Notes: generated by a model not told the origin, from the sequence alone. A stretch of 64,000 nt of DNA from JAAGZL01 sp050297535 (GCA_050297535.1 JBNKSV010000004.1:26396-90395); one strand, 5' to 3'. Positions 45,116-54,603 are shown, counted from the first letter of the stretch. Numbers and translations are program-made.

Positions 45116-46339
45116 CTAATGCCTCTTCAATAATCCACTCTCTTTCTCACAAAGCGCTTCCCATGCGCCCAGATGGCCATCTATCCCCAGAGTACTCAGA
45201 TAACACATATCCAGCCTCTCGGAAACAGGCGCAATGTTTTCCCCAGCGCGCGCATTATCCAACTCATTAGCGATGTGCACCGCCGTAAGCGGGCTGAATT
45301 GGGTTCCCGAGGATTTTATAGGCGCATGATGAAATGCGACCGCCTCCAGAACCGCGTCGGCAAACCCCCAAAGCCCAAGCAGATAAGCTCCGACCGCCGT
45401 ATGATTGGTCCCGATGATTGCCTGCTCTGCCGTATAGCTTCGCCCCGGATCAGCATGTTCCAGATCGAGAACACTCTTATATTGCTCTGGCATATGGTCC
45501 ACCAGAATAAGCTGACCAATATCGTGCAGGAATCCCGCCAGATAACTCTGTTCCGCAATAACTTTATCGGACTGTTCAGACAGGGCGATCTGTTTAGCAA
45601 GCATGCCTACCCTGATGCTGTGATCCAACAACCTATCCAGCGAAAATCCCGAACGACACAGTTTGTTAGTATCAAATTGCGAAAACAATTCCACCGTCAA
45701 TACCAGCTGTTTGATTATATCCAGTCCCAGCAGTGTGGCCGCTTCTGCGGGATGGGATATCTGCCGACCCAAACCAAAAAATGCTGAATTCACCAACTGC
45801 AGAATCTTGGCGGAAATAGCCGGATCTTTCGATATGGTCTCCCCGATGGCGTGTACGGAATATTCCGGGGAATTTAGCTCCTCTAATATTTCGGAATATA
45901 TCTGCGGAAAACTTGGCAATGAGGTTACGCCTGAAACCACCGCCAAGAATTTGCTGTCCGCGAGCAGGTCACGCAGAGACAGCGATCTAATCAGGGCGGA
46001 TTTCAGAGACTCGATATTACACGGCTTGGGGAAGAACTGATGGGCCAACTTGACGGATTGCAGCGTCGTATCCTCTTTTGAGTGCCCCGACAAGACAAAA
46101 CGTATGGTTTCAGGATAGAGACGATACACCTCATTCAACAAATGCACGCCATCAACCCCAGGCATACACATGTCGGTGATAACCGCATCGAATTTCGTAT
46201 GTGACATCAACTCCAGCGCATCTTCTCCGGATGATGCAAAGACCATATCCCAATTACTACGCTCCTTACGCAAGGCCCTGCGCAAGCCATCCAGGATGCC
46301 TTGGTTGTCGTCAATAAAAAGTATCCGTTTCTTTTCCAT
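45116..46339 (-). CDS. Response regulator with HDOD output domain
   Basis: A 407-residue protein: a receiver (FIDDNQGI, phospho-Asp in ITDMCMPGVDG, KP in FFPKPCN) followed by an HDOD domain (about 130-330: SFPQIYSEILEELNSPEYSV ... ISKDPAISAKILQLVNSAFFG, and HDIGQLILVDHMPEQY). HDOD modules act in signalling scaffolds and c-di-GMP or stress pathways without a known catalytic role. ATG at 46339 matches the receiver N-terminus; the frame extends upstream to 46372 without family support. It is 11 bases after the kinase gene. Confidence 0.88.
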   Translation of the reverse strand: MEKKRILFIDDNQGILDGLRRALRKERSNWDMVFASSGEDALELMSHTKFDAVITDMCMPGVDGVHLLNEVYRLYPETIRFVLSGHSKEDTTLQSVKLAHQFFPKPCNIESLKSALIRSLSLRDLLADSKFLAVVSGVTSLPSFPQIYSEILEELNSPEYSVHAIGETISKDPAISAKILQLVNSAFFGLGRQISHPAEAATLLGLDIIKQLVLTVELFSQFDTNKLCRSGFSLDRLLDHSIRVGMLAKQIALSEQSDKVIAEQSYLAGFLHDIGQLILVDHMPEQYKSVLDLEHADPGRSYTAEQAIIGTNHTAVGAYLLGLWGFADAVLEAVAFHHAPIKSSGTQFSPLTAVHIANELDNARAGENIAPVSERLDMCYLSTLGIDGHLGAWEALCEKESGLLKRH

Positions 46340-46350
46340 AACCGGGTTGC

Positions 46351-47679
46351 TTACCCATCCAGAGGCAAACAAACAGTAAAGGTGGAACCTTCCCCCACCT
46401 GGCTTGTAACTTCGATAGTGCCGCCATGTTTATCCACAACGGCAGAATACGTTATGGCCAGACCCTGTCCCGTACCTTTACCCACCCCTTTGGTTGTAAA
46501 AAAGGGATCAAAGATACGTTGAATGATCTTGCTTGACATCCCTATGCCAGTGTCACTGATAACTATCTTAGCCCATGGCCCGGATTTGCAGGTAGAAATT
46601 GCTATAACGCCTTTTGTCTCTCCATCCTTGTCTACCTTGTCCCGAATGGCCTGGGCGGCGTTCACCACAATATTCAGGATAGCCTGATTCAATTCCCCAG
46701 GAAGACAGGGCACCATCGGCAAGGACGGATCCAGATGCAACTGCATATCGGCATAATATTTCCATTCATTGCGCGATACCGTAACCGTGCTCTCTATGGC
46801 AGAGTTAATGTCTATAAGAACCTTCTCCTCCACACCAGGATGAGAAAACTCCTTCATCGCCCGGACTATATTCCCCACGCGCTCTATCCCTTCGAGTGAT
46901 TGACTAATGGCCTTGGGTATCTCAGACCGCAAATAGGCGATATCTATCTCCTCCGCCAGCTCATCCGCCTCGGCGATAAGGTCCGTTGGTGTTTCTCCCT
47001 GTCTAACCTTTTCAATAATCCTGTCCCGGACACCGGCCAGCTTCTCGATATCGCGAAAAGCCTCATTAATAAATCTGGCGTTATCCCCAACAAACTGTAT
47101 AGGCGTGTTAATCTCGTGTGCAATGCCAGCGGCAAGCTGCCCAATAGACTCCAGCTTTTGAGCCTGTCTGAGCTGCATCTCCATCTTGTTCCACTCTTCC
47201 TCCGCCTCCCTGCGACTGGTGATATCCCGCACGCTGATAATCACCATATCCTGATCCGGAACATTGGCCTTGCTTACATTGATCTCTATGGGAATCTTCG
47301 AGCCGTCGTTGCGAACACCGTATATCTCATGCAGGGTATTAAGGGGCTCACGCTCACTCACCTCAAGATAGAACTTAAAGTCCTCTTCACCTTCGGTGTG
47401 TAACAGCTCATCAATGCTATGACCGAGCATGCTGCCATCGGTGCAGCCAAAGATCAGCTTGGCAGCGCGATTAAGCATCTGGATCTTACCAGCCTCATCC
47501 AGAATGATGATACCGTCTCCGGTAGTTTCCAGAATGGTGCGACTGGCCTCTTCCCTTTCTATGAGTTCCTGATTAAGCTCATATAGTTCGAGACTCTTCT
47601 GTTCCAGCAGTTTTTCCGCCCGCTCCCTGGCTGCATGTTCTTGGGCATACATTTTTGTAAGGCGGTCTATCTCGTCCAT
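46351..47679 (-). CDS. PAS-domain sensor histidine kinase (soluble)
   Basis: A 442-residue kinase with no membrane segment: an N-terminal coil (about 1-45), a PAS domain (ILETTGDGIIILDEAGKIQML to about 155), HisKA with phospho-His 188 in GIAHEINTPIQFV, and HATPase_c (NIVVNAAQAI, DTGIGMSSKI, GKGTGQGLAI). It resembles kinases whose neighbours are HDOD and HD-type receivers. It heads the minus-strand trio and is the only kinase in the cluster, so it may feed all four receivers (inference). Confidence 0.92.
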   Translation of the reverse strand: MDEIDRLTKMYAQEHAARERAEKLLEQKSLELYELNQELIEREEASRTILETTGDGIIILDEAGKIQMLNRAAKLIFGCTDGSMLGHSIDELLHTEGEEDFKFYLEVSEREPLNTLHEIYGVRNDGSKIPIEINVSKANVPDQDMVIISVRDITSRREAEEEWNKMEMQLRQAQKLESIGQLAAGIAHEINTPIQFVGDNARFINEAFRDIEKLAGVRDRIIEKVRQGETPTDLIAEADELAEEIDIAYLRSEIPKAISQSLEGIERVGNIVRAMKEFSHPGVEEKVLIDINSAIESTVTVSRNEWKYYADMQLHLDPSLPMVPCLPGELNQAILNIVVNAAQAIRDKVDKDGETKGVIAISTCKSGPWAKIVISDTGIGMSSKIIQRIFDPFFTTKGVGKGTGQGLAITYSAVVDKHGGTIEVTSQVGEGSTFTVCLPLDG

Positions 47680-47997
47680 GCGTTATTTCCTCAATGTTGA
47701 CGAGAATCCAATGACGGTTTCCGTTTTATCTGACCAATTATCATGCTCAATATTGATATCCTCGCCATATCAATCCGCCAGATCTTCACTAATGGAACCC
47801 CTGCAACACACAGAGGTTTGGTGACACAGGGACACGCCGCCATTTTCAATAGCCGTTAAACGATCGAAAATGAAGACAATGAAAGTCACCCTTTTCGTTT
47901 TTCGTGTTCAGCAAGGTCGTGAACGACTTTGCTGAACTTCCCAATGGAGATTTACTAAAATTTATCCTCCTACTTAGCGATTGAGTATAGAAGAACT
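47680..47997. other. Intergenic region with one long hairpin
   Basis: This 318-base spacer between two minus-strand genes holds no gene. It contains the promoter region of the kinase operon, a loose inverted repeat (CATTTTC near 47841, GAAAATG at 47866-47872), and a 14-bp hairpin at 47906-47937 described separately. Confidence 0.6.
47906..47937. terminator. 14-bp hairpin downstream of the haem/SDR operon
   Basis: GTTCAGCAAGGTCG (47906-47919) pairs with CGACTTTGCTGAAC (47924-47937) with one G-T pair and a 4-base loop. It lies 60 bases beyond the 3' end of the SDR gene that closes the algZR-hem operon. No T run follows on either strand, so it may stabilise a 3' end or mark a processing site instead of acting as a classic terminator. 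Confidence 0.5.
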
Positions 47998-48861
47998 TTA
48001 GTCAAAACAAGCAGACAGGCCGACATCCATGCCAGGATAAAGAAGGGTTACTCCAAGTTCATCCCTCATTCTACTGTTATCTAATCTTCTTGACTCATGC
48101 ATATACGACAACATCCCCTCTGATAACTGTTGTGCTGCCTGGGACAATGTTATCGCCGGAGGCGCTGGCAGCCCCGCCAATTCAGCAATCTTGCTAAAGT
48201 AATCAATCATGGTTCCAGGTGAACCATCACTTACATTATAGACTGCCCCGTCACTACCTTTATCCATAGCAGCGACGCATACCTGCACCAGATCATCGAT
48301 GTGGATTCGGTTGGTCCAGGGAGACTCCTCGGCCCGCACCAAGGGCAACCCCTTGCGCAGACGCTCCAGTGGCAACTTGCCAGGACCATAGATGCCAGCC
48401 ACCCTCAGAATCACCAACTCTCCCCCGGTATCGGCGCGCCACTCCCGAAGACGACACTCCGCATCCCAACGCCTTTTCGCCCGGGCAAACACCGGATTGA
48501 CCGGACGCTCTTCCGTCACCCATTCGCCTTGGCAATCTCCATACACGCCGGTGGTGCTGAGATAGACGATCCTGCGCGGATGACCCTGGCGCGCGAACTC
48601 CTCTATCAACCTACGCACTCTGGTATCTGTCTCGCCGGATTTCGCTGGTGGAATAAAATAGAACAAGGTTGAGCCTTGCGGCGCAAGCTCCGTTGCCGCG
48701 TCCACATCCAGGTCAACCTGCAAGGAACCTATCCCCATACCCGCCAACGCCTCGGCACTGGCAACAGTCCGTACCACGCCGGTTATCTGTCTATTCTCAT
48801 GCTGACGCCTGATGGCTAACCGACGCCCCAGATAGCCACAACCATAGATGAATTCCGGCAT
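47998..48861 (-). CDS. NAD-dependent epimerase/dehydratase family protein (YeeZ-like SDR)
   Basis: A 287-residue extended short-chain dehydrogenase-like protein. The N-terminal nucleotide-binding motif is atypical (YGCGYLGRRLA), and YLSTTGVYGD holds the active-site region, with Tyr in VYGD. It matches the YeeZ group of atypical SDRs. It starts six bases after the hemY stop and so closes the haem operon. Substrate is unknown. Confidence 0.85.
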   Translation of the reverse strand: MPEFIYGCGYLGRRLAIRRQHENRQITGVVRTVASAEALAGMGIGSLQVDLDVDAATELAPQGSTLFYFIPPAKSGETDTRVRRLIEEFARQGHPRRIVYLSTTGVYGDCQGEWVTEERPVNPVFARAKRRWDAECRLREWRADTGGELVILRVAGIYGPGKLPLERLRKGLPLVRAEESPWTNRIHIDDLVQVCVAAMDKGSDGAVYNVSDGSPGTMIDYFSKIAELAGLPAPPAITLSQAAQQLSEGMLSYMHESRRLDNSRMRDELGVTLLYPGMDVGLSACFD

Positions 48862-48867
48862 GGATTA

Positions 48868-50172
48868 TTAGGAGGATTCACCCGCCACCGGGAGGGGCGC
48901 GTCCAGAGGCTGACGCAAATCTAACGTTGCGTTTGCATCCGCATCACTCTGGGCCTTACGCCCATCGTATCTCCAGGAGCGAACCTGCGGAGCGGCGGAT
49001 GCGAGCTCCAGTCCTGAACGATAGCTATCCAGGGCCGGGCCATTCTCTCCCATCTGCTCTAACAAGATCCCCAATTCCTGATACGCCTCGACGCTAGGAG
49101 CTGAGCCGATGCTTGCCTCCAGGTAACTACGAGCCTTGCCCCACAGCCTGGAGCGCAGACAGATACGGGCCAGGGCCAATAACAGGACCGCATTGCGCGG
49201 ACGCTCCTTTAGCCAGGATTCGGCCCGGTTCAATTGCCGGGAGATATCTGCCCCCTCGGCCAAACCATAGAGTCCCACCAAACGCTCATCCCAGTGCTTG
49301 GCGATGGCCTCATCCAGCAGACGCACCGCTTCACTGCCCGTGCCCTTGTCCATCAGATGTTGCGCATAGATCAATACCAGCTCCACTTGGCTATGCAACT
49401 GCTTCGACATCTGTTTCCAGAGATTATCCACCCCCTCAGCGTCATCGCCCGCAACCGCCTTGCCCATCAGGCCTACATAAATCTTAACCTCAAGATCATC
49501 TATGTCCTGTTTGGAGATGACGTCGCTCTTACGCATCTCCGGCAACAATGGTTGCAGCGCCTGCCAGTCCTCCAGACGCAGATAGATATCCCGTAGCATC
49601 TTAAGTACATAACCATGTTTGGGGGCAATCTCCCGCAAACGCATCAGGGTGGCCAAGGCCTGTTCCCTCTGATCATTGGAGAGCTGTAGCTCTGCCTGGG
49701 TATAAGATACCGCCAACTCCTCGGAGGACTTGGCCTCCTGGGCCAATTTAAGATAGCTGTCCCGCTGGGCTATGGCCCCGCGTTCCTGGGCGACACGGGC
49801 CGCACACAGATAGTTCAAAGTGGGTTTATCTGATGCGTCAACATGCTTGAGCAGCTTTTGCTCGGCGCTCTTCCAATTACCCGCAGCCATATCCAGGAGA
49901 CCGCTGGCCAAGGAGTTGTACGCCCGCTGCCGCTGCCTGCCTTTCTTCCATGCCTGCCACCGCTCCGGAACAGACCAGAGCCGCGCTAGAGTGCGGATAG
50001 CCAGATACAACACAAAAAACAGGGCCAGATCCAGCAGGATAAACATCGCCAGACTACCCTCCACCGTCCACTGGCCATAGCCGAGCAGGGCGTATCCATT
50101 ACCCTGAATCAGCAGAGATACCAGCGCCACCGCTAGCGCTATCAGGATAAGAGCGCTTATCAACCTCTTCAT
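48868..50172 (-). CDS. hemY: HemY family protein (TPR, haem-biosynthesis operon)
   Basis: A 434-residue inner-membrane protein with two N-terminal membrane helices (about 5-23 and 42-64) and a C-terminal TPR-type helical region (AQERGAIAQRDSYLKLA ... NAVLLLALARICLRS). It is the gammaproteobacterial HemY and not the protoporphyrinogen oxidase of Bacillus with the same name. Its start overlaps hemX by four bases. The precise role in tetrapyrrole metabolism is unresolved. Confidence 0.92.
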   Translation of the reverse strand: MKRLISALILIALAVALVSLLIQGNGYALLGYGQWTVEGSLAMFILLDLALFFVLYLAIRTLARLWSVPERWQAWKKGRQRQRAYNSLASGLLDMAAGNWKSAEQKLLKHVDASDKPTLNYLCAARVAQERGAIAQRDSYLKLAQEAKSSEELAVSYTQAELQLSNDQREQALATLMRLREIAPKHGYVLKMLRDIYLRLEDWQALQPLLPEMRKSDVISKQDIDDLEVKIYVGLMGKAVAGDDAEGVDNLWKQMSKQLHSQVELVLIYAQHLMDKGTGSEAVRLLDEAIAKHWDERLVGLYGLAEGADISRQLNRAESWLKERPRNAVLLLALARICLRSRLWGKARSYLEASIGSAPSVEAYQELGILLEQMGENGPALDSYRSGLELASAAPQVRSWRYDGRKAQSDADANATLDLRQPLDAPLPVAGESS

Positions 50173-51416
50173 GGGGTCTCCTTCCGCTCTGTGTCGGTCT
50201 GTCCCTGCCCTTGGCTGGCCTGTTCGGGTTCCTCTGTGTTCTGCCTTTCGTTATCCACACTCGGCGCCACATCAAACCGCTGCCCCTCTATAGCTCCTAG
50301 CCCCGGATCTCCCTGATCGTCCTGGATACGTCCCTGCTGTTTCAGCAGCATGCGCAATGACCCCGAGATATCCGGCAACTTGGCTTCTAGTTCCAAACCT
50401 TTAAGTGCGCTGATCTCCTCCAGCATGGACTTGGTCAGTGCCTGCCCCTGGTCGAAAAACTCTTTGAGCCATTTTTCCGCCCGCTCCAGACTGTCTGTAA
50501 ACTGGGACTGATCCCGGCGCAATAACGCGAATCTTGCCGTCTCCAATTGCAGACGCAGATTCTGATAAAGGAAAAATCTCTGTTCCGGTTCCAACATGGC
50601 CGTCACCGGGCGATCATGGTGCCGTATCACCACCAAAGACTTGAACCCCTCCCACATGTCATGCAGTAGCACATCCAGATTAAAATCTTTCTTCTGCTCT
50701 TTTTCTTCGGCAGACTGGTCATCTTGTTCCGGGTTGGATTGCGGCAGCTGCAACTTTTCGATCTGGGATATAAATCCGGACAACTTCAGGGCCTGTCCGT
50801 CCAGATCCAACTGCTTTAGCGCCTTAAGTCCGGCCATCTCCACGGCCAACTGCTCCCGAACAGGTGTCCAGAGCGGATCGCCTGAATCATGCAGGCGCCT
50901 ATCCGCACCCTCCAGGGCCACCAGCGCCGTGGCGCTATCCCCTTCCAGTTGCAGACGATGATTGGCGATGCGCATCAGATACTCGGCCTCCGCCGCGATC
51001 CACTGGGTGCTGTCTCTGCCGACGCGCTCAAATACCATATCAATGGAGGCCTTCATCTCCTCCGCCTGTTGCAGCAGGCCCTCACGCTCCAGCTTCAGGC
51101 GCTCTTCCTGCTTGGTAAGGGCGGCCTGTTGCGCGCTTATGGCCTTCTCCAGTTCATCCAGGCGGCCTTTGTCCTTTTGCTGCTGTTTCTTGAAATCGGC
51201 CAGCTCTTGAACCTCCTGCTGCGACACGCCATCCAGGTCCGACCACTTCATATAGCTCATCACAAAGCCGCCCAACGCCAGCAACAGGGCGATCCAGGCT
51301 ATGCGCGTAGAAGGTTTAGGTGGGGCTTGCGAGACATCGGAGCCTACTGCCGATTCTGTTGGCTCTGCCGTTTCCGGGACGGGTGACTCAGGTTCCTGTT
51401 TTTCTATATCGTTCAT
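50169..51416 (-). CDS. hemX: HemX family protein
   Basis: A 415-residue membrane-anchored protein: an acidic Pro/Glu-rich N-terminus, a single membrane helix (IAWIALLLALGGFVMSYMKW), a coiled coil (about 75-130), and a helical body. It matches the HemX family found in hemCDXY operons, formerly annotated as uroporphyrinogen methyltransferase, though no methyltransferase motif is visible. ATG at 51416 gives the usual N-terminus; the frame extends to 51455. The tail is Gln/Glu-rich. Confidence 0.9.
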   Translation of the reverse strand: MNDIEKQEPESPVPETAEPTESAVGSDVSQAPPKPSTRIAWIALLLALGGFVMSYMKWSDLDGVSQQEVQELADFKKQQQKDKGRLDELEKAISAQQAALTKQEERLKLEREGLLQQAEEMKASIDMVFERVGRDSTQWIAAEAEYLMRIANHRLQLEGDSATALVALEGADRRLHDSGDPLWTPVREQLAVEMAGLKALKQLDLDGQALKLSGFISQIEKLQLPQSNPEQDDQSAEEKEQKKDFNLDVLLHDMWEGFKSLVVIRHHDRPVTAMLEPEQRFFLYQNLRLQLETARFALLRRDQSQFTDSLERAEKWLKEFFDQGQALTKSMLEEISALKGLELEAKLPDISGSLRMLLKQQGRIQDDQGDPGLGAIEGQRFDVAPSVDNERQNTEEPEQASQGQGQTDTERKETP

Positions 51417-51547
51417 ATTTTTTCCAGGGAGTGATTCAGGGTGCATACAAACCATATCCGCAATGACTGGCCAGACACCCTATAGGACTTAGAGTAGCAA
51501 AGGTGGTTCACATCGGAAAGTGATAGAGGGCGATATCGCAGTCTGAT

Positions 51548-52315
51548 CTATTGTTTCTCAGCCCAACTGCAAACCGCCCTGAGCAGACCATTATCAGACG
51601 CCTCATCCGCCAGGACTACATCTCTGCAACCCAGCTCTTGCGCCCGCATCCGAATACGTTCACTCACCACCACCAACGGGGTGTTAAACAACATGGCGCT
51701 TCCAGCATCACCCAGCAACGCAAGAAGATTCTCCAGGGTCTCGCCGCTGGTCACCGTAACAATCTGGATATCTCTCTGCCATGCAGCAACCAGCGATCCC
51801 GCATCCGCAGAGGTCGGGGTCCGGGAATAGACCTCGGCATACTCCACCTCGGCCCCGCGCTGTCGCAAAGTATCTGCCAACAGCTCACGCCCCCCGTTGC
51901 CCCGCAGGATCAGGATACGATTACCGGCGACCTCGGTCAGTTCCGGCATGGCCAGCAGCGATTCGCTATCAAACTTTCCCTCAGGCCTGACATCCACCTC
52001 AATTCCTAGCTCGGACAGGGCTAGGGCGGTACCCTTGCCCACCGCGCATATCTTTATGCCGACCGGAATTCTCTTATCAGCCAGCAATTCCACCCCATAT
52101 TTCACTGCGTTGGGACTTATGAATATGGCCAGTTGATAGTCGGCGAGCCGGTGCAGAATCTCTTGCGCGGCGGCCTGATTTTGAGCAGGCCCGATGGTTA
52201 TGGTGGGAAAATGGATAGCCCGACCACCCTGTTCTGTGATCATGCGACACAGGGTCTCCGCTTGCCCGCTGGGGCGGGTTACCAAGACCCCGATACCTTG
52301 CAGGCTGCAGCCCAT
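51548..52315 (-). CDS. hemD: Uroporphyrinogen-III synthase
   Basis: A 255-residue enzyme that closes hydroxymethylbilane with inversion of ring D. The sequence starts GIGVLVTRPSGQAETL, followed by the FISPNAVKYGVE and VTVTSGETLENLL-type segments typical of the poorly conserved family. ATG at 52315 lies five bases after the hemC stop; the longer frame to 52420 reads low-complexity sequence antisense in character and is rejected. Confidence 0.93.
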   Translation of the reverse strand: MGCSLQGIGVLVTRPSGQAETLCRMITEQGGRAIHFPTITIGPAQNQAAAQEILHRLADYQLAIFISPNAVKYGVELLADKRIPVGIKICAVGKGTALALSELGIEVDVRPEGKFDSESLLAMPELTEVAGNRILILRGNGGRELLADTLRQRGAEVEYAEVYSRTPTSADAGSLVAAWQRDIQIVTVTSGETLENLLALLGDAGSAMLFNTPLVVVSERIRMRAQELGCRDVVLADEASDNGLLRAVCSWAEKQ

Positions 52316-52320
52316 ATCAA

Positions 52321-53250
52321 CTAGTCGGCGTACAACGCCCTGAGGATGGGCTCGGCGCCGTTGGCCAGCAGCTCTTCCGCCAGGGCCACGCCCATGGCCT
52401 CTGCATCCTGGCGGGGACATCTGGCCTCGGCCCGGATGATCTTGCTGCCGTCAGGCTCACCCACCAGGCCGCGCAGATATATCTCGTCGCCTTGCAGGAT
52501 GGCATAGCCCGCGATCGGTACCTGGCAGCCCCCCATGAGTCGGTGATTCATGGCCCGCTCCGCCCGCACGCAGTCCGCGGTATCTACATGCAGGAGCGGC
52601 TGCAGCAACGAATTGATCCGCTCATCATCCACGCGGCACTCAATACCCAGCGCACCCTGGCCGATCGCTGGCAGGCTCTGCTCCGGCTCCAGATAGGCAG
52701 TCAACCGCTCCTCAAAACCCAGCCGCAACAACCCGGCCGATGCCAGGATGATGGCGTCGAACTCACCATCGTCCAGCTTGCGCAGACGGGTGTTGACGTT
52801 ACCGCGCAGGGGGGCGATCTGCAGATCGGGACGGCCTTCTCCCAGCTGACACTGCCGCCGCAGACTGGAGGTGCCAACCACCGCGCCCTCCGGTAGCTCA
52901 TCCAGGGTTTGATACTTGTTGGATACGAAGGCGTCCCGGGGATTTTCCCGTTCCATAATAACCGGCAGATGCAGCCCTGCAGGTAGTTCCGCCGGTACAT
53001 CCTTCATGGAGTGGACCGCTATATCGGCCGTCCCCGCCAGCATACCCTGTTCCAGTTCCTTCACGAACAGACCCTTGCCGCCGATCTTGGCCAGAGGTGT
53101 ATCCAGAATCTTGTCGCCCTGGGTGCTCATGCCCAATATCTCTACCTTGAGCTCGGGATAAAGCCTGTTCAACTCTGCGGCGACATGCTCCGCCTGCCAC
53201 ATGGCCAGGGGTGATTTCCTGGTGGCTATACGTATTATCTGATCGGTCAT
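52321..53250 (-). CDS. hemC: Hydroxymethylbilane synthase (porphobilinogen deaminase)
   Basis: A 309-residue enzyme joining four porphobilinogen units. RIATRKSPLAMWQAEHV, the VHSMKDVPAELPAGL block, VGTSSLRRQ, and the dipyrromethane cofactor Cys in MGGCQVPIAGYA are all present. It is followed by hemD. A 105-base gap separates it from the SRPBCC gene upstream, so it may have its own promoter. Confidence 0.96.
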   Translation of the reverse strand: MTDQIIRIATRKSPLAMWQAEHVAAELNRLYPELKVEILGMSTQGDKILDTPLAKIGGKGLFVKELEQGMLAGTADIAVHSMKDVPAELPAGLHLPVIMERENPRDAFVSNKYQTLDELPEGAVVGTSSLRRQCQLGEGRPDLQIAPLRGNVNTRLRKLDDGEFDAIILASAGLLRLGFEERLTAYLEPEQSLPAIGQGALGIECRVDDERINSLLQPLLHVDTADCVRAERAMNHRLMGGCQVPIAGYAILQGDEIYLRGLVGEPDGSKIIRAEARCPRQDAEAMGVALAEELLANGAEPILRALYAD

Positions 53251-53355
53251 GGATAAAGGTCCGGCTGAAAAGGTAGCATGCTAAATGCTTGCTGGCCTGG
53301 TGGCAAATATTGCGCTATTTCTGGCGCTTTTTGCAATTCAGCTAACAAATACCGT

Positions 53356-53853
53356 TCACGCGTGGGCGTCAACTGCTTTCGCAAGTTTCGAGAAATACTT
53401 TCTACTGGAAACCCATGATGATATGCCGAGAAAGATGTATGCAAAGGCTTTTGTAAGGATGCCGCGAAGGCCTTCTACATACGTTGAAAAGACAACCATC
53501 GTTCTTGCTCCATCTTTAGTCTCTCTAAAATTCACTTCAATAAACATCTTGTCTATAAACATAAAGATTGGAATTGGCTTCCCCTTCTTTCCATTGACTG
53601 AGACGATATCGTACCTAAAGATATTGGGCGGGGCGCACCTGGAAAGCTCAAGATCTACAATTAGTTGCCCCTTTTCGCTTGGAGCTATCAACTTCACCCT
53701 TTTTCCTATCTCCATTGGAGTTCGTTTGTCATATGTTACTTTCACTTGATATTCATTTTTCAATAATGGCAAGTAAATATCAGGAGACAGCAATAAAGCA
53801 AAAGCATCATCCATGCTCTTATTAACGATAATAGAGTTGGTTGGGAACCTCAT
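53356..53853 (-). CDS. SRPBCC (START-like) family protein
   Basis: A 165-residue protein with a START/SRPBCC-like pattern: NSIIVNKSMDDAFALLLSPDIYLPLL at the N-terminus, central strands, and a C-terminal helix (YIFLGISSWVSSRKYFSKLAKAVDAH). Such proteins bind lipids or small hydrophobic ligands. It is visibly more AT-rich than algR and hemC, between which it is inserted, starting 12 bases after algR. Its ligand and role are unknown; recent acquisition is possible. Confidence 0.68.
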   Translation of the reverse strand: MRFPTNSIIVNKSMDDAFALLLSPDIYLPLLKNEYQVKVTYDKRTPMEIGKRVKLIAPSEKGQLIVDLELSRCAPPNIFRYDIVSVNGKKGKPIPIFMFIDKMFIEVNFRETKDGARTMVVFSTYVEGLRGILTKAFAYIFLGISSWVSSRKYFSKLAKAVDAHA

Positions 53854-53865
53854 ATTATCGACTTC

Positions 53866-54603
53866 TTATGCCGCACTACCTTTCAGCCAGCGCCGCACCT
53901 CAGGCAAATGCCTGCGGCTTACCTCAAGCCGGTCGTCTATATCCTTAAAACATACCCGGAACTGTCCGTCCGCCCGCTTCTCCAGGGCATTCATATATCT
54001 CTTCGCCACCAGGGCGTTACGGTGGATACGCAGAAACCCATCGCCCATCCTCTCCTCCAGGGCGATAAGTGAGTCCTCCAGCAAGGCCTCTCCCCCCGGA
54101 TGTCTGGCCACCACATACTTCTGCTCCGCACGGAAAAAGTAGATCTCATCCGCCGGAATACGCAGGATTCCGCCGCGAAAATTAGAGTAGACATAGGCCT
54201 CTTGGCTCTCATTCAGCCCATCCAGCACCTGCAGTTGTACCCGGCTAAGGGTTTGAGCCCGCTGCAACGCCGCCTCCAGTCGCTCGCGACGCACCGGCTT
54301 GAGCAGATAATCCACCGCATTTCTATCGAACGCCTCCAGGGCATGCTCATCATAGGCGGTAGCGAAGATCACCGCAGGGGCCGGGGTTAAGGCCATGAGC
54401 CGGGCCGCGGCCTCCAAACCGCCCATACCAGGCATACTGATATCCAGTAGCACCATATCAACCACCAGGTCCGCGCACCACTTGAGTGCCTCCTCGCCGC
54501 TACCGGCCTGACCCACGACCTCATAAGGTGGACCGATCTCCGCAAGCAGTTGCGCCAACCGCTCCCGGGCCAGTTTTTCGTCATCTACGATAAGTATCTT
54601 CAT
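53866..54603 (-). CDS. algR: AlgR-type LytTR response regulator
   Basis: A 245-residue regulator: receiver (VDDEKLARERL, phospho-Asp in LLDISMPGMGG, Lys in LLKPVRRE) and a C-terminal LytTR DNA-binding domain (about 140-240: VYSNFRGGILRIPADEIYFFRAEQ, HRNALVAKRYM). It overlaps the sensor gene by four bases. By synteny with Pseudomonas algZ-algR-hemC it is the AlgR orthologue; its regulon here is unknown. Confidence 0.9.
   Translation of the reverse strand: MKILIVDDEKLARERLAQLLAEIGPPYEVVGQAGSGEEALKWCADLVVDMVLLDISMPGMGGLEAAARLMALTPAPAVIFATAYDEHALEAFDRNAVDYLLKPVRRERLEAALQRAQTLSRVQLQVLDGLNESQEAYVYSNFRGGILRIPADEIYFFRAEQKYVVARHPGGEALLEDSLIALEERMGDGFLRIHRNALVAKRYMNALEKRADGQFRVCFKDIDDRLEVSRRHLPEVRRWLKGSAA

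Noticed and set aside
52316..52420. N-terminal extension of hemD to 52420
   Set aside because: The added 35 residues are an out-of-frame reading of the hemC 3' end and have no relation to the HemD family.
53247..53444. A 65-codon minus-strand frame between the SRPBCC gene and hemC
   Set aside because: It overlaps the 3' end of the SRPBCC gene in another frame and shows no coding signature.
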